A stretch of DNA of 27,605 nucleotides from Bacillota bacterium (GTDB lineage: Bacteria; Bacillota; Clostridia; Lachnospirales; Lachnospiraceae): the NCBI GenBank assembly GCA_023399455.1, contig JAEWPN010000244.1, positions 1 through 27,605 on the forward strand, given 5' to 3'. A program made the translations under genes and the position numbers. Positions 20,769-27,605 of this stretch are shown here, in pieces; positions within the stretch are counted from its first letter, which is position 1, and each line of letters begins with the position of its first letter. The notes below the pieces were generated by a model. That model saw only the letters and a program-made list of their open reading frames with translations. It was not told where the DNA came from and did not search any database.

Positions 20769-23099
20769 TCAGCCGGTAGTCCTTTCAATATCAATAACAC
20801 TTTCAACGCCTCTTATTTTATCGATAATTCGATTCAATTCTTCCCTGCTTCCTATTTCAAAGGAAGTGGATAAGGTTGCAAGTCCCTGCTTGCTCGTTCT
20901 TGTATTCATAGATAAAATATCCACGTTCTTCTCCGTAAGCGCGCGGGATATATCCGCAAGAAGACCGCTTCTGTTATTGGCGAATATCCTGATTTCCGCG
21001 AAATATTTCTCGCCGGTAATCTCCTCTGTGGACTGCTGCCACTCCGCATCGATAAGCCTCACTCTTTCCATCTCGGGCATATTAATAACATTGACGCAAT
21101 CCGTCCGATGGATAGACACTCCTCTTCCGCGAGTGACAAAGCCGACGATCTCATCTCCGGGAACCGGACTGCAGCATTTGGAAAAACGCACGGCCACGTC
21201 ATGAATTCCTTTTACTACGATGCCGCTCCCTGATTTGGCCTGCGCTTTTTTCTGATAATTGCCATCAGCAACGGAAGCCAGCACATCTTCGTCCGTCAGC
21301 GCCTTTTTATGCGCCTTATCGTAAAGCTCCTGCATCTTGTTGATGATCTGACCTTCCTTCAAGCCGCCGTGTCCCACGGCGGCATAGACGGAATCCCAAT
21401 CTTTGAAGCCGTACTTTTTCATAATGGCATTCATATATTCAGGCTTCATAATATCTATGGTATTAATCGCTTTTGCCTTGCAATAGGCCGACAAAAGTTC
21501 CTTGCCCTTAACGATATTATCTTCCTTAAGCTCATTCTTGAACCACTGGTTGATCTTGCTCTTCGCCTGCGTGCTCTTTACTACATTCAGCCAGTCGCGG
21601 CTGGGGCCCTTGGAATTCTGAGAGGTCATAATCTCGATTCGGTCACCGTTTTTAATTTCATAATCTATGGTTACAAGCTTACCGTTCACTCTCGCGCCAA
21701 TCATCTTGTTTCCTACCGCACTGTGGATGCTGTATGCGAAATCAATAGGGGTAGAGCCGGCCGGAAGATTCTTAACATCACCCGTGGGTGTGAAGCAATA
21801 AACGCTGTCAGAGAACAGATCCAAATCGCTCTTCAACAGATTCATAAACTCCATATTGTCGGACATATCCCTTTGCCACTCCAGAATCTGTCTGAGCCAT
21901 ACGAGCTTCTCTTCTTCCCGCTCCTCCGCCTTCTTCCCGTCAGAGGCTTCCTTATATTTCCAATGGGCGGCAATACCGTACTCCGCCGCCTTGTGCATTT
22001 CATAGGTACGTATCTGTATCTCGAAAGGCTGGCCGTTGGAACCGATTAAAGTCGTATGAAGAGACTGGTACATATTGGCCTTAGGCATAGCGATATAGTC
22101 CTTGAAGCGCCCTGGAATGGGCTTATACATCTCGTGAATAACGCCCAGGGCCGCATAGCAGTCCTTCACGGTGTCAACGATAATCCTGACCGCGAACAAA
22201 TCGTAGATCTGATCGATGGTCTTATCCTGATTCTTCATCTTCTTATAAATGCTGAAAAAATGCTTGATACGGCCGTCCACCTGTGCCTTGATATCGGCGT
22301 TTTCTATATGCTGCATAACTTCGTTTACAATACCCTGGATATATTCTTCCCGCTCGCTTCTGCGAATGGCTATCTTATCCACTAAGTCATAATATACTTC
22401 AGGCTCCAGATATTTCAGGGATAAATCATCCAGTTCCACCTTTATCTTAGAAATACCAAGCCTTTGCGCAATAGGCGCATAAATATCAAGCGTTTCCCTT
22501 GCAATCCTCTGCTGCTTCTCGGAAGGCATATGCTTCAGAGTACGCATATTGTGCAGCCTATCCGCGAGTTTGATCAAAATGACTCTGATATCTTTTGCCA
22601 TAGCAAGAAACATCTTGCGCAAGTTTTCCGCCTGAATCTCCAACTTATCCGGAGTCTTGCCTTCATTGTCTCCCGTAAGCTGCAATTGCTGCAGCTTAGT
22701 AACGCCGTCTACCAAAAGCACTACGTCCGAACCGAACTCCCGCTCGATCTCCTCTTCCGTCAAAATGGTATCTTCTACCACATCGTGCATCAGCCCTGCG
22801 GCGATGGTCTCTTTATCCAGCTCCAGATCCGCCAGTATGATCGCTACGCATAAAGGGTGAATGATATATGGCTCGCCAGACTTTCTGACCTGATCCTTAT
22901 GGGCATCATAGGCTACCTTGTAAGCCTTCTCAATCAACGATATATCATCGGAGGGATGATATTTGCGCACACGGAAAATAAGGTCCTGGAACAACTGCTC
23001 AGGACTTTGGAATTCCTGAATGGCTTCAATCCTTCCGTCATCGAAAACCATCTCGCTAATATCGGTTGTCATCTGTTTCTTTTCTTCTGTCATATTCAT
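20769..23099 (-). CDS. relA: Bifunctional (p)ppGpp synthetase/hydrolase RelA/SpoT
   Basis: A 776-residue long RSH enzyme that makes and degrades (p)ppGpp in the stringent response. The HD hydrolase domain has GLMHDVVEDT and LADRLHNMRT. The synthetase domain has GRFKDYIAMPKANMYQSLHTTL; the RFKD charge motif marks the bifunctional type, in contrast to ExDD of E. coli RelA. TGS (CFTPTGDVKNLPAGSTPIDFAY), a zinc-finger-like region with CCSPVPGD, and a C-terminal ACT domain follow. The start is taken as the ATG at 23099 (MNMTEEKK). A GTG at 23138 adds 13 atypical residues and has no good ribosome binding site. apt ends 60 bases upstream, and the MBL gene follows after 26 bases, in the conserved order. 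Confidence 0.95.
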   Translation of the reverse strand: MNMTEEKKQMTTDISEMVFDDGRIEAIQEFQSPEQLFQDLIFRVRKYHPSDDISLIEKAYKVAYDAHKDQVRKSGEPYIIHPLCVAIILADLELDKETIAAGLMHDVVEDTILTEEEIEREFGSDVVLLVDGVTKLQQLQLTGDNEGKTPDKLEIQAENLRKMFLAMAKDIRVILIKLADRLHNMRTLKHMPSEKQQRIARETLDIYAPIAQRLGISKIKVELDDLSLKYLEPEVYYDLVDKIAIRRSEREEYIQGIVNEVMQHIENADIKAQVDGRIKHFFSIYKKMKNQDKTIDQIYDLFAVRIIVDTVKDCYAALGVIHEMYKPIPGRFKDYIAMPKANMYQSLHTTLIGSNGQPFEIQIRTYEMHKAAEYGIAAHWKYKEASDGKKAEEREEEKLVWLRQILEWQRDMSDNMEFMNLLKSDLDLFSDSVYCFTPTGDVKNLPAGSTPIDFAYSIHSAVGNKMIGARVNGKLVTIDYEIKNGDRIEIMTSQNSKGPSRDWLNVVKSTQAKSKINQWFKNELKEDNIVKGKELLSAYCKAKAINTIDIMKPEYMNAIMKKYGFKDWDSVYAAVGHGGLKEGQIINKMQELYDKAHKKALTDEDVLASVADGNYQKKAQAKSGSGIVVKGIHDVAVRFSKCCSPVPGDEIVGFVTRGRGVSIHRTDCVNVINMPEMERVRLIDAEWQQSTEEITGEKYFAEIRIFANNRSGLLADISRALTEKNVDILSMNTRTSKQGLATLSTSFEIGSREELNRIIDKIRGVESVIDIERTTG

Positions 23100-23159
23100 C
23101 ACCGGCCATATTCTTAATGAATTATATCCAATTTTCACCCAATACTTTTAAAACAGCCC

Positions 23160-23684
23160 CTATTTTCCCTCGTAACAAATCGCAGATTCCAATCTGTAAT
23201 CCTTTAATCTTTCCCGGCCCTTAAGTCCCGCCAGTTCAATCATAACGACGATTCCTACCACTTCTCCGCCTAACGACTCGATCAAACGTATCATGGCCTC
23301 CGTCGTTCCGCCCGTAGCGATCAGATCATCCACGATCAGAATCTTCTGCCCCTGTTTGATGGAATCCTTATGCATCTCTATGGTTGCCGTTCCGTACTCT
23401 AATTCGTACTCTATGGACACCGTTTCACAAGGAAGCTTTCCTTTTTTCCGAATCAGTACAAAAGGCTTTTTCAAATTATATGCGATGGGTGTTCCGAAAA
23501 TAAATCCCCTCGATTCCGGTCCTACTACCACGTCGAATTCCAAATCCTTTACCATATCCTGCATGGTATCTACAGCAAGCTGCAGTCCGTCCGCATCCTG
23601 CAGAACACTTGTCACATCTCTGAAAATAATGCCCTCCTCCGGAAAATCCGGGATACTCCTCACATATTCTTCCAATTGCTTCAT
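23160..23684 (-). CDS. apt: Adenine phosphoribosyltransferase
   Basis: A 174-residue type I phosphoribosyltransferase that salvages adenine with PRPP to AMP. Family motifs are IPDFPEEGIIFRDVT at the N-terminus, VVGPESRGFIFG, and the PRPP-binding loop ILIVDDLIATGGT. Length is normal from the chosen ATG at 23684, which has GGAG nine bases upstream. An upstream in-frame ATG at 23714 would add ten residues but has no ribosome binding site. relA follows on the same strand, as in many Firmicutes. The usual upstream neighbour recJ is not here but at the far left of the window. Confidence 0.96.
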   Translation of the reverse strand: MKQLEEYVRSIPDFPEEGIIFRDVTSVLQDADGLQLAVDTMQDMVKDLEFDVVVGPESRGFIFGTPIAYNLKKPFVLIRKKGKLPCETVSIEYELEYGTATIEMHKDSIKQGQKILIVDDLIATGGTTEAMIRLIESLGGEVVGIVVMIELAGLKGRERLKDYRLESAICYEGK

Positions 23685-23734
23685 CGTTTCCGTCTCCATT
23701 TCTGCTTTCGTCATCCAAAATTTTTAAGTCCGTC

Positions 23735-24106
23735 TTATTTCGCCGGAACAATCTCAATCCAGTAATTGTCTGGATCGTTTATGAAATAAATTCCCATCGC
23801 CGCATTTTCGAAACAGATACAGCCCATTTCCTCATGCTTTTTATGAGCGGCATCCATATCCTCCGTCACGAAGGCAAGATGGAATTCATTATCCCCCAAA
23901 TCATAATTATCCTTTTCCCAGTCGCGAAGCCATGTCAGTTCCAGCTGGTGTCCCGTAGTCCCATCGCCCATAAAAACAAGCTCAAAGCTGCCGTCCGACG
24001 CCTTTTTTCTTCTTATTTCCTCAAGCCCTAACGCTTCTTTATAAAAATTCACGGACTTTTCCAAATCAATTACGTTAAAATTATTATGCGCAAATGTAAA
24101 TTTCAT
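23735..24106 (-). CDS. VOC-family protein, lactoylglutathione lyase (glyoxalase I)-like
   Basis: A 123-residue vicinal-oxygen-chelate protein with two beta-alpha-beta-beta-beta repeats. The four metal ligands of glyoxalase I are in place: His7, Glu56 in QLELTW, His76 in EFHLAF and Glu118 in WIEIVP. It is as short as clostridial nickel-type glyoxalase I. It probably removes methylglyoxal as a thiol adduct, though Clostridia often lack glutathione and the thiol used is unknown. ATG start with AAGGA at a long spacing. It lies between the exported amidase_3 gene and apt; a glyoxalase II-like MBL gene is three genes downstream. Confidence 0.85.
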   Translation of the reverse strand: MKFTFAHNNFNVIDLEKSVNFYKEALGLEEIRRKKASDGSFELVFMGDGTTGHQLELTWLRDWEKDNYDLGDNEFHLAFVTEDMDAAHKKHEEMGCICFENAAMGIYFINDPDNYWIEIVPAK

Positions 24107-24178
24107 ATTTGGCTCTATTCCTTTCAGTGTTCCCGCTTTTTGTGTCGAATCCCATTATATTATTAATTTTTTATTAAG

Positions 24179-24931
24179 TCAATCAATATGCTCTGCTTCG
24201 AAGTACGCATCGATTCCGTCCGCAATACCTTTCGCTATTTTATCCTGATATTCCTCCGTGGCCATGAGCGCGTCCTCCCCGGGGTTAGTCATGAACCCCA
24301 TTTCCAAAATGGTTACGGGAACCGCTGCCCAATTGATTCCGCTCATGGTATCCGTCTCCCATACATTCCTCTTCTTCGCTTCAGTAGCACCGGTCATACC
24401 GTCCAGCACATGCTCCGACAGACTTTTGCTCTCCTCGTACAATTCTCCGTTGTAAGGATTGGAGGCAGTCTGGCAGATCGTCATGGCACCGTTTGCCTTA
24501 CTGTTTGCAGAACCGTCCGCATGAATGCGGATAAAGGCATCAGCTCCCGCCTCATTGGCAATCTGCGCACGCTCTGCGTTACTGATATCCACGTCATTCG
24601 TCTCTCTTATCATCAGGACCTCATAACCTCTTGCCGTCAGTTCTTCCTTCAGCTTGAGCGACACGGCAAGAGTCAGCTCATACTCTTTCAATCCGCTTAC
24701 CACGCCACTTGTGCCGCCTGCGACCTTCGCCTTTTTTTCCTTTGCTCCCGGTCCGACAGGCTCCTTTTCGTTATTTCCTTTTTCCTGATGTCCCGCGTCC
24801 ACAGCAATGAGTTTCATATCTTCAGCCTTCTGCTCCGGTTTTACCGTTCCTGCCGTCAGAAAAAGCTGTCCGGCTAAAAGTGCTGCACTCAAAATCAATA
24901 TTTTCCCTTTTCGCATTTCCATCACCTTCAT
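24179..24931 (-). CDS. Exported N-acetylmuramoyl-L-alanine amidase (amidase_3)
   Basis: A 250-residue secreted cell-wall amidase. Residues 1-28 form a signal peptide or anchor (basic MRKGK, then [18 protein letters not shown]). The catalytic domain begins at about 40. Zinc and catalytic residues are His48 in DAGHQ, Glu85, His137 in IHADGS and Glu210 in LEMGFMTN. An insertion rich in Lys and Gly after His48 (50-75) resembles clostridial spore-cortex or germination amidases of the family. ATG start with AAGGGAAG. It is the second amidase_3 in the window; the one at 9252 lacks export signals. Its own promoter lies just upstream, after the groEL terminator region. Confidence 0.92.
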   Translation of the reverse strand: MKVMEMRKGKILILSAALLAGQLFLTAGTVKPEQKAEDMKLIAVDAGHQEKGNNEKEPVGPGAKEKKAKVAGGTSGVVSGLKEYELTLAVSLKLKEELTARGYEVLMIRETNDVDISNAERAQIANEAGADAFIRIHADGSANSKANGAMTICQTASNPYNGELYEESKSLSEHVLDGMTGATEAKKRNVWETDTMSGINWAAVPVTILEMGFMTNPGEDALMATEEYQDKIAKGIADGIDAYFEAEHID

Positions 24932-24975
24932 TATTCTTCCCTTTTTGACTCCCTATCATATCGAAATATGTACAG

Positions 24976-25004
24976 ATTATATCAAAAAAATCGACGTATG
25001 ACTA
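24976..25004 (-). promoter_or_regulatory. Promoter of the exported amidase_3 gene
   Basis: In the minus sense TAGTCA (24999-25004) and a perfect TATAAT (24976-24981) are 17 bases apart, 45 bases before the ATG. It may also drive the VOC gene, apt and relA, since no terminator was seen between them. Confidence 0.55.
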
Positions 25005-25044
25005 CCGAATAATACCAATAAACTCTTTTGTTGAGGAATAGTAA

Positions 25045-25077
25045 TGAGGCCGCAACCCTTTTGGTATTGCAGCCTCA
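25045..25077 (-). terminator. Hairpin after groEL, likely terminator
   Basis: TGAGGC (25045-25050) pairs with GCCTCA (25072-25077), with further pairing of CGCAACCC and GGTATTGC inside and a T/A-rich loop. In the minus sense TTACTATTCC follows, a poor T run. It lies 77 bases after the groEL stop. Confidence 0.5.
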
Positions 25078-25153
25078 GACTTAAAATCAGAAAAGTCCGT
25101 ATCGAGAGTTTTCCTGATCTACAATATATCGATGTCGTTTTACCCGGGCAGGA

Positions 25154-27093
<1,940 letters not shown>

Positions 27094-27139
27094 TTTAATG
27101 CCTCCTTATATCAAATTTCATTCTGTAATTTATGAATTA

Positions 27140-27166
27140 CTAGCACTCTTTACTATCGAGTGCTAA
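27140..27166. promoter_or_regulatory. CIRCE operator (HrcA binding site)
   Basis: The arms TAGCACTC (27141-27148) and GAGTGCTAA (27158-27166) with a nine-base spacer match the CIRCE inverted repeat (TTAGCACTC-N9-GAGTGCTAA). The only difference is C at 27140 for the first T. It lies just downstream of the groES -10, in the transcribed leader, as usual. Confidence 0.95.
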
Positions 27167-27178
27167 TCACTAATCCAT

Positions 27179-27207
27179 ATATTAGATTTATATGCACATA
27201 TTTGCAA
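27179..27207 (-). promoter_or_regulatory. Sigma-A promoter of groES-groEL
   Basis: In the minus sense TTGCAA (27202-27207) and TAATAT (27179-27184) are separated by 17 bases, directly upstream of CIRCE. This arrangement is typical for HrcA-repressed groESL. Confidence 0.7.
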
Positions 27208-27406
27208 CTGTAATCACAGAACTCAAACGCTCTATTTTCTCACTTTTCTCATATTATCTCTTTTTATCTCTCATTTTCTCACCTTTTACATATATTAACT
27301 ATTTTATAATTATTTTATAATTACATTTTCTTCCCTTTTTTTAAGATGGCAGCTCAACAAAATTATGCCATCATAAAGTCATATTTATACCCTAAGCAAT
27401 AACAAA
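27208..27406. other. Gene-free AT-rich spacer upstream of groESL
   Basis: No gene lies between groES (27093) and the partial gene at 27456. Beyond promoter and CIRCE, 27230-27288 is a pyrimidine tract on the plus strand made of irregular TTTTCTC/TTTATCTC units. At 27301-27322 ATTTTATAATT is perfectly repeated twice in tandem. A seven-base GATGGCA/TGCCATC stem lies at about 27345-27372. Possible open frames here stop within a few codons. Confidence 0.6.
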
Positions 27407-27422
27407 TGTGTGCTTCGCACAC
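27407..27422 (-). terminator. Short hairpin after the right-edge gene
   Basis: GTGTGC (27408-27413) and GCACAC (27417-27422) form a tight stem with a three-base loop. In the minus sense ATTTGTTATTG follows. It lies 34 bases after the stop of the partial gene and probably ends its transcript. Confidence 0.5.
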
Positions 27423-27455
27423 CCTGGCGACTAAATACTTTGCCCCCGCAACTTT

Positions 27456-27605
27456 CTATAATCCTCTTTCTAATCTCTCCCGATACCCCACGGCACTCTT
27501 TATCTCCATCTTATTCTGAAGCATCTCATATTCCGCATCGGAAATCAAATCCTGAATATGTTCCTCCACATTCGTCTTAATAACAAATCCCACCGCAACC
27601 GACGG
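27456..27605 (-). CDS. Unrecognised protein, C-terminal 49 residues
   Basis: An open frame enters from the right edge on the minus strand and ends at TAG (27456-27458). The 49 residues begin PSVAVGFVIKTNVEEHIQ and end in a charged helix-like stretch with MEIKSAVGYRERLERGL. Codon use is normal and a hairpin terminator follows, so it is probably a real gene end. The family cannot be told from this part; the charged helical tail suggests a soluble protein. Confidence 0.6.
   Translation of the reverse strand, partial: PSVAVGFVIKTNVEEHIQDLISDAEYEMLQNKMEIKSAVGYRERLERGL

Noticed and set aside
23121..23126. TATAAT within the start region of relA as a relA promoter
   Set aside because: No -35 at 16-18 bases; apt and relA are close and in the same direction, so co-transcription is simpler.
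27345..27372. GATGGCA/TGCCATC stem as a terminator
   Set aside because: The loop is long and no T run follows in the minus sense; it is too weak to list separately.

Overview
The window looks like a chromosomal segment of a Clostridia-class Firmicute, most likely a member of the Lachnospiraceae. The evidence is a SCIFF peptide with its radical SAM maturase, a fused SecDF, a HemZ-type radical SAM protein, a CIRCE-controlled groES-groEL operon, strong AAGGAGG ribosome binding sites, and many minus-strand housekeeping genes. Coding density is high. No rRNA, tRNA, CRISPR array, transposase or phage gene was seen.

Layout from left to right. Positions 1-6300 (minus strand) carry a small TIGR04086-type membrane protein, scfA (a 47-residue six-cysteine peptide), scfB, secDF and recJ. 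The first ten codons of a PfkB-type sugar kinase run off the left edge. Positions 6460-9791 are mixed in strand: a CNNM/CBS transporter-like protein (+), a HAD phosphatase (-), a membrane-anchored protein with a C-terminal His/Cys metal-site motif (+), and a signal-less amidase_3 (+). Positions 9925-16447 (minus) hold hemZ, hisS, aspS, an Sfp-type phosphopantetheinyl transferase and two unrecognised proteins. Positions 16628-19859 (minus) hold two self-regulated accessory cassettes. One is Rrf2 regulator, NAD(P)-binding protein and FMN reductase. The other is PadR regulator and HAAS-type membrane protein. Each has a near-consensus promoter with an operator-like dyad on it. Positions 20110-24931 (minus) hold an exported amidase_3, a glyoxalase-like VOC protein, apt, relA and an MBL-fold hydrolase. 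Positions 25154-27605 (minus) hold groES-groEL behind CIRCE, then the 3' end of an unrecognised gene.

In many Clostridia, secDF-recJ-apt-relA-MBL-hemZ-hisS-aspS lie in one run (recalled, not searched). Here the run appears broken twice. recJ is followed by a sugar kinase instead of apt, and the two regulator cassettes sit between the MBL hydrolase and hemZ.

The most interesting items are the SCIFF locus with a hairpin between precursor and maturase genes, a dispersed palindromic repeat present as a long and a shortened copy (1849-1904 and 8474-8515), the Rrf2 and PadR promoter-operators, an unexplained multi-hairpin stretch at 19933-20081, and the two unrecognised proteins co-transcribed with aspS and the phosphopantetheinyl transferase. 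I found no wholly new system that can be proven from sequence alone.
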